A stretch of DNA of 64,000 nt from Hofstenia miamia (GCA_900660155.1 CABFPE010000045.1:1649715-1713714), one strand, 5' to 3'. Shown: positions 1 through 13,617, counted from the first letter of the stretch. Made by a program: numbers and translations. The notes: generated from the sequence alone by a model not told the origin.

Positions 1-3000
1 GAGCAAAATTGTCTCAAAAATGTGTTGGAATAGTTAAATGGAAATGAAGAATCATAATAGAAAACTAATAAAAGGTCATTGACAAAATATTCTTTCATTG
101 TATCAGAAAAGGTTAAAGAAACTGTGAAGAAAACTGAAAGCAGCTAGGAAATTGGATCCAAATTCATGAAGTAATGACTCTATAAATTAAAATTATGAAT
201 TTGGTTAGGAAACTACATCTTGCAGCCAAGAAATCAGGAATTCCAAGAAGGCATAGTGCATATAAGCGGCACGCCCTAATATACACGATAATTCCGAAAT
301 ACTTTTTCTTATGCACAAGAATTCTCTTTTTCCTCCATTGGATTTCTCTTCATTGTTCATTGAAGTGATGAGTTCACCTGTATTTCAGATCTGACCTGCT
401 TCAGTATCAAGCCTGACCTGAATTACACCTGTTTAATCCTGATGCCCGAAGAGGGAGGGATGTTATAAAAACAATATCCTTCTTTTTTCATATTATATTT
501 CCCTTTTTGTGAACCTGCATTTCAATGCAAACTTTAGGTTTGGGTATCACCATATTCTAAAATAATACAAAATCATTTCAATTAAATATTATTTTTAAGT
601 TATTCTCAGTCTTGTAACATTTGCACTATATTTAGGATATCCTTGATACAAATACCAACTGTAGTACTGCTGAAGTTAACCCTAAGCTGCCCATAGTCCA
701 CATCCTCAAACAAATTTCTCAAAGCCTATTAGGAAATTTATGAATCCTGGGATTTCCTCTCGTCAATTAGTAAGGGTACTTCCCTGTTATGGAAACAATT
801 TGTTAATTGAATTTTTCCCGTTTGAGGTAAATGAATCAAAATCCCGTTTTTACAGAAACCTTCGAATTCTTCCTGTACGCAATGTTCGGATATTAAAGCA
901 GCAACAACTACTAATCTCAAATTTTTTTGTTTTTCTTAAATATACTACCCAAGTCCCGTCCAGACACGATGTGGGCAAAGTATTGCGTAATCGGGCCAAT
1001 CGTGTATTAAGGATAAAAGTGAAAAGTAGATAATTCCCTATTCAGTGAAATCTATTCATATTTCGATATTAATATCATTTATTGAGCTATGAGCGTCTCC
1101 ATAAATATAGAAACATCACAAAATGCAAAATATGCCCGGGCCGTTTAAGATTAACAGATAAGTGGGCATAAACATTTCATTGAGTAAACTGGTAGACCTT
1201 ATAATTACCTGAAAGTCAATCACAAATCAACAAAACATTAGCAATTAATGGTTGCATAGGCAGGCTGCAGTAATTATATATTGTTATCTCAGGCAATAAT
1301 CTTTGTTGTTTCAATCTAGCCTATGACACATATGACATAGCCTATGTAATGAAGCAAGCAGTAAAGCAAAGTACTGATACCAAACCATGCTAAGTTAAGT
1401 TGATGTGTTCCATCTAATAATACGAAAATTTATCAAATTGAGTGCTGTCAAACATGATTCTGTTCCGGATCTTATTTGAATAATCCAAAAATCTTAACCA
1501 GACTCAACGCAATTATACATTACTTACTTAAATATTTAAAGTCGCCATGCCTAGCCCTTGTCCAAACGAAAGCTAATGAACGGCCCAAACTCAGCCCAGT
1601 TGCATATCATGATTGCTGTAGTCTGGCATTCATTCGCCGATAAATGTGGATAGCATGAGTGATGTTAAAACTCTAGGTTTATGATTACAAACTTCAAATA
1701 TCAAAAGGCTCGGAAAATCCCAATTACTGAAGTTGAAAAATTTTAACTCAAATTCTAATAGCCTGTGATTATAAATCTTATTTCCTAGTCCTGTTAGTGA
1801 CAACCTTATTGGGAGGTAGTTTATCCATTCCAGATATACTATCATCTCTAAAAAAATTGGAAAGATGAATAATATTTTAACTCCAGTTCTTGCTGACGAA
1901 AAATCTGCTGATAAATATTTGGAGATATGAACAAAAATAATCGCATTTTCGATGAAAGCCAACTAAAAATATCACCTTTAGAAAATATACATTTATTTAT
2001 GGCTGTTTAAAAATTCATTTTTAATTCATGCATCAAATTACATAATGATGTTCATTAGAGAAACGTCTTTTTTAATTTAGCTTTTTAAACAAACTTAACA
2101 TAGTCTCAGAATAAGCTTCCACTCAGAAATCATTCATTTTTTCACAAGTTGTAAGTGCACCGCTACATTCCTTCTTATGTTGTTTTTCAAGAAATGCACT
2201 CTATTAATGTACATTCGAAATCTTTGCAATTAAGGAACTCATTTAAGAAAAACAATTAATTTAATTTTTTTCAAACGTCTTCTTCTATTATAATAACTTA
2301 TTGCTATTTATATTTGTGCCTGAAATAGTGTTATTCATTTTCTTTTAAAGCAATTGCATAAAATCTACAATCATAAATTTTTTTTAAAATATTTCTGCTT
2401 AAGATTGACTTCGATTTATGTGGTTGGGCTCATCGAATACTACCAATTCCTGTCGCTCAAGGTTATTTGTGGAGCAAATTTAACTGCAAACACATATATT
2501 AAAGACAACACGGTTAAAATTTGGTAGTGATATTCTGATCCAACTCAAGCCTCAAGCCTATCTATTTTCATGAAATGAAATTCATTCCTAAAAACTTATG
2601 CAAATCAGCTTAACCTACATTGCTGTTGAAGGGTAAAGAACTAATACAATGCAAAGTTTTAGAATCTAAGTTCAGAAAATATAAACAGTTTGATTACAAC
2701 CTATTTTTTTTATATACACAAACCCCAAGAACATCACAATTTTGATAGATGAATATTTATTTTAAATTACAGCTAAAATTTTATCTATATTTTCATTTAT
2801 GCTGTTGATGGTACTCGCTCTAAATTGTAAAGAATAGAACAATGCTCTGTCTAAACAGTGGAATTAGCGAGGCTATAACAATTTGGATTGTTCTAAGAAA
2901 ACCTTTTGTTTCATTCATGTTTAACAATAATGAAGTCATAAAAATCTTGTCTTCAGTAATCGGGAAATTGAATTTTTAAATTCCGCATGCTTCTTTATGC

Positions 3001-3350
3001 CTTCCGATTATATTGACCGCCTTGAGGGTGGTTTGATTATAAGGTTAAAGTATGTATTCAAGTACATTCATGAATTTAATAACACAAACATTTTTTGGAT
3101 TTGTGTGTGGCTGTGAAATAATCCATGATAAATGAATAGAATTTTCTCTAATTTTTTGTTTATTTTTAGTGCAGATTTAAGTGCAATTTAAGTTAATACA
3201 ATGCATTAAATATGAACCTGACAGTTTTAACATGTACATGTACATCCTTGTCTATAAGAATTTGACTAGTTGGAAAGGATTCATGTAATAAAGACACTAT
3301 GTATTATTAATAACAAAAATTCCATAAAACAACATTTCCGCTAGCACTCA
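1..3350. other. AT-rich stretch without a firm gene
   Basis: Nothing here can be called with confidence. The reading frames at 738-1033 and 1630-1962 have the composition expected of AT-rich noise. Near 2404-2461 (+) a 19-codon open segment sits between a T-rich AG acceptor and a GTTATT donor. Near 2996-3112 (+) a short frame starts MPSDYIDRLEGG. Either could be an exon but neither has further support. The motif at 445-462 (a short glycine-rich end followed by a TGTTAT start) resembles the junction between a Ty3/gypsy polyprotein and its LTR, but no partner repeat was found. Confidence 0.4.
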
Positions 3351-3379
3351 GTGAAGGAACCTTTTTGCTTCCAAAATAA

Positions 3380-3880
3380 ATGGTGCTCTTCTGGAGATTG
3401 ATTCATATAAGTCAGGTATAAACTCTTGCGGAATTTTAGAATATTATTCTGGTTTCAGACCAAAATTCCGTTGGATGGGATGTGAAGGAGCAAGAAATTT
3501 TAGATTTTTAAGTAATCCCAAATATCCTCCATGATGTTCAAGTCTGGAGAACGATAAGAAGGCTCGCTTAAATTAGGTACACCTTCTCTTTCAAAACGGA
3601 TCTTAAATCTAAAAGGTTGAACATTTTCCTTCATCAAGGTGCAAAATTCGCATATCACTGGATCAAATAGCTCCACAAATCACAATTGATTTCTGTTTTC
3701 AAGAAGGTTTACTTCCATATTAAAATTCCATTCAGCATTCATTGTTTTCCACAATCTTTTTCCATTGATCAACAGTATCATTTTTCAGGTCAGCCAATCT
3801 TCTCCGAAAATGATGGTTAGAGAGAAGTGGTTTCTTAGAACCTTTTCGACACTATACTTGCAGTGTACTTATTCCCATCG
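3380..3880 (-). pseudogene. Tc1-like transposase remnant
   Basis: Reading the minus strand from about 3850 downward gives a KKPLLSNHHF-like block followed by RRLADLKND, the pattern of the middle of Tc1 transposases (KPLL...H...RL). Further on, at about 3500-3555, comes SPDLNIMEDIW, which matches the family motif SPDLNPIE around the third catalytic acidic residue; the glutamate is kept. The two blocks are not in one clean frame and much of the region between the catalytic residues is missing or degraded, so the copy is dead. No terminal inverted repeats were recognised. The family cuts and pastes DNA at TA dinucleotides. The assignment rests on these two motifs in the right order on one strand. 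Confidence 0.7.
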
Positions 3881-4167
3881 GATCGATATGGTTCTATGTT
3901 TTAAAAATGCGATGAAATGAATAGTGTAAAATTTTTTCATTGAAAGTTGGTAAAGAACTTTTACATGATCCTTTTAACTTATTGCTAGAGTAATTTCTTT
4001 GATGCTGTATTTAAGAAGTTAAATTCGAAGTAAACTTTATTAATGAAGTCAAGCAAAAGGCTGATGTTGTCACAAGCAGTGGCAGGCGTTTATATTATAT
4101 ATAGAAAAAAAGTATTTTCCGTTTCTTTTACAAATATTTCGGTGTTCGGTTTACATAAGAACTACTA

Positions 4168-4610
4168 AGCGCACCCCGGTATAAAACCTCTTAAAATCTG
4201 AGGGGCTAGAGGTTCGAAAATTTGTGTGAGCACATGCAATGAACTAAATATCATTGACGTTAAGCAGCTTTAGAATTTTTTAAATTTTTCTTTGATGCTT
4301 GAGAACAACTTTTTAACGCGCATACGTCAGTAACTAGTACCATAGAATAAGGTGTATTTCTTATAATTTACGTTAAATCTCTATGTGAACATAGTCCCGT
4401 TAAGGCGGGTCCTTCGAGTGAATCCTCCATTTTCGGTGGCTTACGCTACCTATCACTTTATGTATGGTACACATTAATGCGCTTGGAAGGTCTATCTACA
4501 TATAAAGAAAAGGTTAAGCTTTGGTGTTCCTTCCATGTGCTCTAAACCTTAGAAATGCGTTTCAAAAGCCATAATCTCTGTCACCATCTAAGATAAAGGT
4601 TTAAGTTAAC
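4168..4610 (-). mobile_element. hAT-A family fragment, terminal part
   Basis: This is the reverse complement of the last 350 bases or so of the hAT-A copy at 8515-10447. Shared stretches include the block around TTCTAAGGTTTAGAGCACATG read on the minus strand near 4530-4550 and the TATAAAaCC...GAGGGG block near 4180-4210. It is probably the distal piece of a minus-strand copy whose other piece lies at 7811-8505, with the gypsy fossil in between. It is diverged, with no coding potential seen. Confidence 0.6.
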
Positions 4611-4739
4611 TAATATTTTATTAAGCACTGTATTTACATTGATGTATATAAATATATATGGATAAACTCAGTTTGCGAAACTACTTTTGGTATCAGTGCA
4701 CTCCTTGTCATAAGTACATTTGAAACGTAGGCGCCGGCT

Positions 4740-7700
4740 AAAGAATATTTGAGATGACGAATATGCACAGAATGATGAAAGCGCGTTGTTGTAGTCCATC
4801 AATACCTTCTGTAATCACGATTTTTCTTGAAAATCTTTTTAATGTCTAACTCCTCTCTCGGCCATTCCATTGGATTGTGGATAACGAGGACTACTGTGTA
4901 TGATACAATGATATCTAGACCTTGTGCAAAGGTCCTAAATTCAGCAGAGCCAAAGGGATTGTTGTCTGCGACAATCTTGTGGAATTCCATGTTGTGAGAA
5001 GATGTCTTTTAATTTTTTAATTACTGCACTTGCACTGTTTTCTTGTGCCCGATAACTTTACAGATATCTGGAGTGGTAGTCAACACATATAAGAAATGTT
5101 TTGTGTGAAATTTCTTCAATATCTATCGCAATTTTATGAAAGGGAAGTGATGGTGTTTCATGTTGTATTAGTGGTTCCTTCTGATTTTGTTCTTGGTGCA
5201 TTTTACACGTAGAGCCTTTTGTTACGAAAGTTTCTATATCAGTAGACATTCGCGGCCACCATACAAACTGCCTTGCAAAGTTTTTCGTTTTTATTATACC
5301 CATGTGTGCTCCATGAAACAGCTTCAATCACTTGTTGGCGGCATGGTATTGGTATATAGACACTGCAGCCAAGCATGAGAATGTCGTCTTTGTTTTTAAT
5401 TCTCTCCAAGTTCTTCTGTTCATTTGAGGTAAGAGGTTTTCGATTAGGGCATATTGTTCTAATATACCTCATCACATTAATTGAATCAGAATCATTTGAC
5501 AATTCTTTGCGAATTATCTTGAGATTAAGATTTCCCGATGTATTAATGGAATGTACTGTTATCTGTAATTTTTTCTCAAGATCACTTGTTTCTTTGGGAG
5601 GCAGTGAAAGTCTTGATAGTCGGTGAGAAACATCAGTCTTCCTGGTTTATATTGGATTTGCATTGACGGGTACTTTTGGGTACAACAAAATGTCATTGAA
5701 CTCTCGGAGGACATGTTGATAATGGTTTGTGTTGCAAACTCTCAAGCGAGTTTGTGGTCTGATTCAACGGGTACAGATCTTCCGTACATGTATTGATGGA
5801 AATGCGTACATGCATAAGTAATAGCTAAAAATTCCTTTTCTATTTGTGAGTAGTTTTCTTCGGTCTTGGTCATTGATCTTGCTGCTTAGGCTACTGTTCT
5901 GTTTTCCTAGATTAGACAGGCTCCAATAGCTGACTTTGATGCATCAGTTTGTAAGGTTAGAGGGAGCGTATTATCTAGATGCCTTAAAACTGGGTCTGAC
6001 GTTAAATGTTCGATCAAGCGATTAATGGCATTCCTATTGTTGATCCCATGAAAAAGGTGAACCTTTCTTTAACAAGTGTCTTAATGGAGAAGTTTTTTCT
6101 GCGTAATTTGGTATAAATTCAGATAGATAGTTGATCATACCCAGAAGTCTTTGGAGAGATTGCTTTTCACTTGGTTTTGCATACTTCTTGATCACGTCAA
6201 TCTTTGTTTGGTCAGGATGAAACTCGCGATCACTTATAAGAAATCCCATGTACTTAACTGTGCTTTTCATTAACTGGATTTTTTCGTTTATTGAATTTGA
6301 TATATCCTTCCAATGCGTGTTTTAATACTGCTTTAAGTGTTTCGACATGCTCTTCTTTCGTAGCAGTTGCAATACAAGTGTCGTCATGTATAGCTATGAT
6401 TTGTCAGATGCTGATGCCAATCCAAACGGTAATCTGTTCCAGCAATACTGACCAAAGGGAGTATTAAATGTGCATAGTAAAGCTGATTGTTTTGTGAGCG
6501 GAATATGCCAGTAGCAATTGGATAAATCTACAACTGTAAAATAGCGTTTCCCATTGAAAAATTCTCTAAGCCAGACGTTAGATGGTGGACAATGGTATTC
6601 GTGATTGATCTGCTTATTTAGAGTCTTATTGTCAAATGTTAGTCTTAAATCATCGATGTTTCCAGACCTAGGATGGTTTTACTGTCTGTTGGTACAACTA
6701 AGAATTTTGATAAGATTTTGAGCATATTTCCTTCAATGATGATTGGCAATTTTACCTCACTACTAATTGCAATGTTTTGACCTCCATAACCAGTAAGCAT
6801 GTCATTTGATGGATACATTTGAAATTATCTCTTTGTCTTTAACTCAATTTCTTTAAGAAGTTTTTGTGGTACTACATTACACTGAGCTCACGTGTCGGCT
6901 TTGATATTAAGTGGATAATTTTGAATTAATATTGTAGTTGTAATATCCTTTTTTTAGAAGTTTTTGGCCTAAAAGAATGAATCGCATCACATTCATAGTT
7001 TGATTCACTTCCACTTCTAGTTTCTTCTTGTTCATCCAGATGGTCTAATTCTCTATCTTTGTGGTAACGATATGAATTTCTCTGAAGGTGGGTTCGACAC
7101 TTAATTGCAAAATGGTTAGACTTACCACATTTATTGTAAATTTTTTCAAATTCAGGACAGTTTTGGGGTGTGTGTTTTCTACAACATTGCCTACATTCAA
7201 ACTGCTGAAGTTGATTGCTGGAGGTGTATTGATTCTTACGTCGTCGAATTCCATCAATCTCCTGCTTGATGTTGATCTCTTCTTCGTTGTTTTCTAATAG
7301 TTTTTAATGCTCAGCGGTTTCTTCAGCCGCACGGTAGAACTGAGTTGTTTTGTGAAGATTATTGTTGGGTTCCCTTAAAAATCTTTCCTGAAGACATATA
7401 TCTTGTACCGAGAATATAATCCTGTCTCTAATAAGGCTGATTTCCAGTTGTCCGAAGTTACAACGCTTATCTTGGGTTCTTAGCAAGTTTACGCATTGAT
7501 CGATGTTTAGGTTTGATTTTGCTAACTTGAAAAACTGATATCGTTCAAACACCTCGTCGATGCATCTTTTGAAGTAATCATCGAATTTTGAGACATCAAG
7601 GAATTTGTTTTTCTCTTTTGTTCCTGACCAGAAGAAGTTTGTAAAAATTTCGTTGTAAGCATCTCCAAGGCAATGAAGTAAAATTCCAATTCGAACTTTC

Positions 7701-7780
7701 ATCTGCTTCAATAGCCTCCATGAAGAACAGGATAAATACAATGTGTAGTTATTATTACTAGCAATGCAACAAGTCATACG
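4740..7780 (-). mobile_element. Ty3/gypsy retrotransposon fossil (gag-pol)
   Basis: Broken LTR-retrotransposon copy on the minus strand, with parts in the usual gag-pol order: capsid-type gag (about 7300-7777); a zinc-knuckle region with C..C spacing and a CGKSNHF motif (about 7090-7210); a retropepsin trace (about 6830-6930); reverse transcriptase (about 6250-6750, with VVDLSNCYWHIPL and FGLASA motifs); the connection to RNase H (about 5600-6270); the integrase zinc finger of H..H..C..C type (about 5180-5310); and the integrase core (about 4800-5150, with the ADNNPFGSAEF motif). Gag and knuckles resemble the invertebrate K02A2.6-like group of Ty3/gypsy. It is clearly inactive, with several breaks. 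No LTR pair was recognised, so its age cannot be dated; the wear suggests an old insertion. It lies inside a minus-strand hAT-A copy. Confidence 0.85.
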
Positions 7781-7810
7781 CAGAATTTAAATCTTCTTTT
7801 GTAAAATTGG

Positions 7811-8505
7811 AATTTGCAAGTACTTCAGCCAAAGAAATACGTTTTGGTACAAATTTCCAATTTAGTACCTTCAAGCATATTCACGAACAGATGCGTTCAT
7901 TGCTCACGATTCCTAAATTTCCTTAAAAACCTTGAAGAAGATTCTTTGAAAATGTGGAAAAAGGCTTTTCTTTTTTTGCCTTTAAAAGCACTACGCTGTT
8001 TAGGATATCATTACCCAAGAATTTTCATAAAATCTACGATGATTTCCTAAAGAAATATTTCAAGCACACATAACTCTGACAAAAACACAATAGAGAACTG
8101 TCACAACTTTCATTTACGTTTTAAGATCCTGATTTTTTGCGGGGTTTGTAGCCGCCATAATCACTGACATTGGGCAGGGAGCTCTTTACTTGGGCTAGGG
8201 TAATATATTTGAGGACAAAATATTTGAGGTTAGCTGATAACCACATGATTATATGCGCCAAAATTATAGGAATAATTTAAATTTCAAGCAATCGAAATTT
8301 TCAACAAAATAGTTAAATTTTCAAGTACATCAGGCACTGCAATGCAATTTTGCACAAATTTCAACATTTAAAGGTTCGCCAACACTTTGTAAGTTTCCTA
8401 AAAGGTTTGAAAATGTGGGAAAATTGTTTGTTTTTTTTAAAACACAACACGCTGTTTAAGGACAATCACCGAATGATACCTTTGAAAGTTTTTTCTATAA
8501 GGGGC
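7811..8505 (-). mobile_element. hAT-A family fragment, internal part
   Basis: On the minus strand this matches the hAT-A copies at 8515-10447 and 29283-33987 over their middle section (compare about 9560-9900 and 31320-31490 plus 33447-33620). The block with AAATGTGGAAAAAGG at 7950-7970 and its relative at 8405-8420 show that part of the section is present twice in tandem here. The stretch 8227-8250 holds the uninterrupted site into which hAT-B has jumped in the copy at 29283-33987. Confidence 0.6.
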
Positions 8506-8514
8506 AGTGGCGTC

Positions 8515-10447
8515 AGGGGGCTCTAGCCCCACTTTTTTTTAAAAACTGAAATTTTTGCATGTGATTTTATTAAGATTTTATTTGTTTTTTAACCTTTGCC
8601 GTCGTTTTAGTATATTATAAAGCGTTCAATTGTTATCATAATCACTGTACTTTTCAAAAATAATTTCCAGATTATAATAATAATTATGTTAGTCACTCAC
8701 AAATGAGATTTTAGAGTTGATAATTTTCTGAGATTTCATAGATCAATGCTAGCAATAAATACAATGCTTCAATATTGCTTTTTATAACCAAGTAAAAGCT
8801 ATTTGCAAACTCAAATTTTACGAAAATTTTTAAGATATTTCAGCAAACCAAGAAAAAACAATAAATGTTGAAAATGTTTCCGAAAATAATAATAAAATGT
8901 ATTACATTTTTTCAAATTTGAAGGAGGTAGCTAGCAATTCAGTTTTCTCTGCCCTTAAGGATAAGTCGTTAACTGGAAAAGCTAACACTTCAATCTTGAA
9001 TATATGCCAACGTCGAACCAAAAATATTTTTGCATGTACGAATTTTTAAGCTTTCTTGAATTGGCAATGTGACCCATGACAACTGTTGCCAAAGTTTATA
9101 GTTTTTTATTCAAAGCAATTATTTACAATAATTATTTTCTTTTTGTTACCTTATCAAAACGTATAACATGGATGCCAATTTAATGTAGTATAATACGGCA
9201 AGCAGAATTTTTTGCCAGATTCCGCATTGAAAACTACTCTTTGTAAGAATTTTTTTTCATGAAACAAGATTGAGTACAAAAGCAAAGCAATTCTTGTTTG
9301 GATTTTTGAGAGCACATTTTATGTATTATGAAATTGAAGTTTAAACTGGTTACTAGTAGCTTGAACAGTAAACTAGTTTTTAAAGAAACATTAAATATGT
9401 AAATTGTGATAGATTAAAAAGAAACGTTCGTTACTGAAAAAATTTACAAGTCTAAGGAAAGCTTAAGCATTTTTCAAGAATGCCAGTTGGGCTCAAGAAT
9501 GCTTGTGGGCTCTTTTAAAGGATAATGCATTTTTCCCAAATGCTCAAACGCTTTTCTCCAAATTTGCAATCTGTTTGTGAGTGTGCACCCATGAAATGGT
9601 GGAAATTTGTACAAAATTGCATTATCTGATACATTTGAAAGAACATTTATTTTATGATGAAAATTCCGATTTTATAAAATTTATTAAAATTATTCTCTAT
9701 AATTGAGGCGCAGATAATTATGATTTTTTAATCCCATGGGGTGTTAGCTAACCCAAAACATTTCCAAAAGCAGGCAGACTGCTAAAGGCCTGCGCAAAAT
9801 CAGTTATCATGGCACCTAAAATGGCTCTTGTAGAGCATAATTTCAAAATGTAAATGAAAGCGGACGCACTTCTCTATTGTGTTGTTTTTCAGATTTAGAA
9901 AAAAGTTGATGGGTAATTTAATCTAAAACAACCTGGTGTACTTTTGCAGGCTATTAAGAAATTTTTGGTAATCATGAGCAATGGTTACATCTATTAGTGA
10001 ATGTGCACATACGTACAGTCGAAAATTTATCCTGAGGCATGTTCCTGTGGCTGATGTTCTTGAAATGGTTGACTATTTATCGCTGAAAATTTCGAATTTT
10101 TAAAAAAGACTTAAATACACTTCACACCTAACATTCAGATAATTCTAAGGTTTAGAGCACATGAGAGAAACACCGAGCTTTAACTTTAACTGTTTCGTGT
10201 ATAGATGGATCTCCCAAACCAGTTGAGATACTGACGTCAAAGGCATCAGAGTTTAGGAAATCGAGCAAAGTCACGCCATAATGGGACCAATATTGTGGTG
10301 AAGTGTTGATTTATGAGTGCTTAAAATTTTTTTCAAGAAATTCTACAAATATTTAAGCTTAATGATGTCTAATTCTTTACTCACTCTCACATAAAGAAAT
10401 TTTTGAAATTCAAACCCCTCTGATTCTTAGGTGTTTATACGCCACTG
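8515..10447 (+). mobile_element. hAT-A element, non-autonomous copy
   Basis: Element of 1933 bp with short terminal inverted repeats: CAGTGGCGTCAG at the left and, reversed, CAGTGGCGTATA at the right. The flanking octamers ATAAGGGG and CCATGGGG match at 5 of 8 positions, suggesting a worn 8-bp target duplication as made by hAT transposases. It aligns along its length with the element at 29283-33987 once that copy's insertions are set aside. No transposase frame is visible, so it would have needed a helper. The hAT label rests on the CAGNG ends and the clean 8-bp duplication of the sister copy. Confidence 0.65.
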
Positions 10448-10587
10448 CCATGGGGGTAAAATTTTCATTCATTTACGTTTCCTTTTAATCTAGCTTGTTG
10501 ATTTTACGTATAATTTTTTAAATATATTTCATTGTTCAAGCTATTAGCAAAAATTTAAAAATTCAACTTAATAATGTGTAAAAAATT

Positions 10588-10590
<3 letters not shown>

Positions 10591-10647
<57 letters not shown>

Positions 10648-10667
10648 GATACATATATATATATATA
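10591..10667. repeat. (TA)n microsatellite
   Basis: Nearly pure TA alternation with a few interruptions. Confidence 0.95.
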
Positions 10668-10940
10668 ATCTTAGGGCTTGCAATAATTAATTTTTTTGAA
10701 TAGTCAGCTTGCAATATATTAAAATTAACTAGTAGTTAACTTTTAGTACAATCAAAACTAATATCTTTACAAATTCAGTTAAATGGAGAAAATGGAATAA
10801 GCGTTTTCTCTTCCAAATTTGGCCAGATAATCAGCTACACAAACGCATAAGCACATTAACAGTATTTCATTGAAATGATGAACTGGTATTGTTAATAGTG
10901 TAATCAGCCGGTCTAAATAATCATTAACACGGAACTGAAT

Positions 10941-10978
10941 ACATATATATGTATATATATGTATGCATATATGTATAT

Positions 10979-11016
<38 letters not shown>

Positions 11017-11019
11017 GTC

Positions 11020-11053
<34 letters not shown>

Positions 11054-11063
11054 ATATATATAT
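10941..11063. repeat. (TA)n microsatellite
   Basis: Imperfect TA/TG alternation over about 120 bp. The reading frame across it (tyrosine-isoleucine repeats) is a by-product. Confidence 0.95.
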
Positions 11064-11447
11064 TGATGACAAATTTGAAATCCTTGATGCACAAATGTAG
11101 CTGTCCCAATTTGATTCAACCAAATACCATCTTTATTTGGTAAGCACTATAGTTCACGAGTGAATTTAAGGGAGCGCATTGGAGTATAATGCTTTGTAAT
11201 TTTGTAATCAAATATCAAACTAAGTTTTCAATTAAATTAATGCATTGCATTGCAGACTGGAAGTCGAAAAAGACTCACTTAAATTATCAAACAAATTAGT
11301 ATCTAATGGGCAATTTTCAATAATTTCATGCTAATTAGAAGGAAACAGCTCCAACGTTCTGCTTTAAAGAACCAAGCTAAATTGTTTCCGATTATACTGA
11401 CGCTTTCAATAATTATATGAAATTGAAAAAAATTGAAAGAGCTTTAC

Positions 11448-11492
11448 CTTTTAAGTTAGTAACAGTTCCATGTGTTGCCCTCATCCATTGGC
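11448..11492 (-). CDS. candidate host exon (45 bp)
   Basis: Minus-strand segment between a T-rich acceptor (ending AATTTAG) and donor AAAAG|GTAAAG. Only one frame is open; it reads QWMRATHGTVTNLK after two leading bases and leaves one base over. Its leading phase fits the candidate exon at 13705-13777. Protein family not recognised. A segment this short could arise by chance, so it is offered only as part of a possible intron-rich minus-strand gene. Confidence 0.27.
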
Positions 11493-12194
11493 CTAAATTA
11501 AATTTTGAATAACAAGAATCGATTCTAAGCGTTAAACAATATACGTTTAGGGATGCTCCATCACATGCTATAAATAGATACTAGTCGCTTAGTAATAAAA
11601 TGATATAATTTCACGAGTGAAGCAGTCAATTTTCATTGTCAATAATAATATATAAGATCTTTTAAGAAAATATTCCTACTACACCTTCCCTGTAAAAGTA
11701 CTGTAAATTCCAAATGCCATTATAGAATTGAAATTCAATCTGATAATTAATAACAAGTCGTGAATTTGAGACCAGCCATTGTTGAGACTTTCAAAAAATT
11801 GTCATCCTGAAATTATATATTTCTAGCTTTATTATTCATGTTTTATTTAAAGACATATTTCATTGCAATTCAAATTCATGAAATTGCGGAAATTATTTGT
11901 AGCATATTGCATAAAAATGCATAGCCCTCGACTGAATTCCATGTCAAACAGCATGTCTGCTATTCAACTGCTATTTTACAATTAATGGTTTTGTGGAAAT
12001 CTTAATATAAGTACGCATGAGAATGCAGCAAACAATATTCAAATTCAGAATTGAATCTTTCATCAATTTTATAGAATATGCCATCAAATTTAATAATTTT
12101 AATTTATTATATACTTGTTAATAATTATAGGCTATTTGGAAAACATTTAGTGTTTTAATTTTTTAATAGGAATACTATTATTCAAATATTAATA

Positions 12195-12198
<4 letters not shown>

Positions 12199-12240
<42 letters not shown>
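12199..12240. repeat. (TA)n microsatellite
   Basis: Pure TA alternation, about 42 bp. Confidence 0.95.
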
Positions 12241-12241
<1 letters not shown>

Positions 12242-13617
12242 TTTATTTTATAATACAAGTTTATTAGTTTGAATTCTTCTTGAAAAATGGCTTTTGATAA
12301 ATTACAGATTTCCATTCCATGCCCAATCCAATTTACATACCTGTACCCAGAACTGCTTAAAATTATATTTAAGTTAATGGAAAAATTATTCCTAAAAATT
12401 TATCAATGAAAATGATGAAAATGAAAATCACGTAATGCAATTAATGGTAAATTAGTTGCCATTTTGAAATCTCATATAAGAGTGGATAAATTTATCAAGT
12501 TCAGTATTTTTTTCAGTAAATTCTTCAAAAATTTCAGAAGTCTGTAACTAAAACATTGTAAGTGATGATCAATCAAAAAGTTAGTACCAATAACACATTA
12601 TTTTCTTGATTTTCCGTTTACTCGATAAGTAAGGGAAAACTTTTCGTGTAAACTCAAATTATTTCGAAATAGTTGCTCGTAAGGGAAAACTTACGAACTC
12701 AGAAAATGTTGGTAAGTTTTGCGGTTAAGAAGATACGCACATCCTAAAAAAATTTCCCCATCAAGTGCTTAATGTTTTTATGTTATTCCTAGCATTTTGT
12801 AATTACAATGTTTAGCAAAAAATTGCATACATTGCTTTTTAAGTGTGTAATGAACATATGTAGGAAATACTCTGAAGGATTGATTGAAGTAGGAACATGT
12901 TGCTAGTTTATTGAAAGATTTTTCTCGGGATAGTTTCGAATAAGAATCGTATTAAGTAAGCAAAAGAGAATATTCTCATAAAATTTGTCCATTTATCCTC
13001 TACAACAGTTGATCAAATAAAGATGCGCAATTTAAGGAGTAAATATAATTTACTAAGTTATTGAGGCAAAAATGCACATGAAATACTTCTAAAATGCTTT
13101 TTTACAAAATTCTGCTGTGTTGACAATAAGTTGCTCAATATTTACTCTAGTATACAGTGAAATTAATAAATGTACACTGCAATGCTTGCGAATTCCAATT
13201 GTATATTGGTATATGTATGACATTTCATGCCTTAATACGTATTTCTTTAATTAAATCTATAAATATTTGTAGTAAATGTGGGATCTTTATATATTGATCA
13301 ATGTTTACTGTTAATTGGGTTATATTTAGTCTGTGCTCAAGGAGACTATCATACCGAGCCAATTGTTTGAATTCATGCATCGCAGACATATTGATTCATT
13401 TATTTTTCATTAATACTATTTTGGGACATCTAAATTTCATATCACATACTTTTATTTAATTATATGTTCAACAAACATTAATTTCATATTAAATCCTCAA
13501 GGGAGTAGCCAAATGATTAAATTGATAGACAATTTCAAATACTAATCTCCAATGTAATTTTAGTAATTTTTAAGCAATATCTTATTGCATAATCATGTAA
13601 ATGTAATAATTTTATCA

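Noticed and set aside
445-660. Possible LTR start of a retroelement fossil
   Set aside because: The junction-like motif is suggestive, but no second repeat or clear retroelement domain was found nearby.
1630-1962. 110-codon minus-strand frame
   Set aside because: Composition (many F, I, L, N) is typical of random AT-rich DNA, with no motif or splice support.
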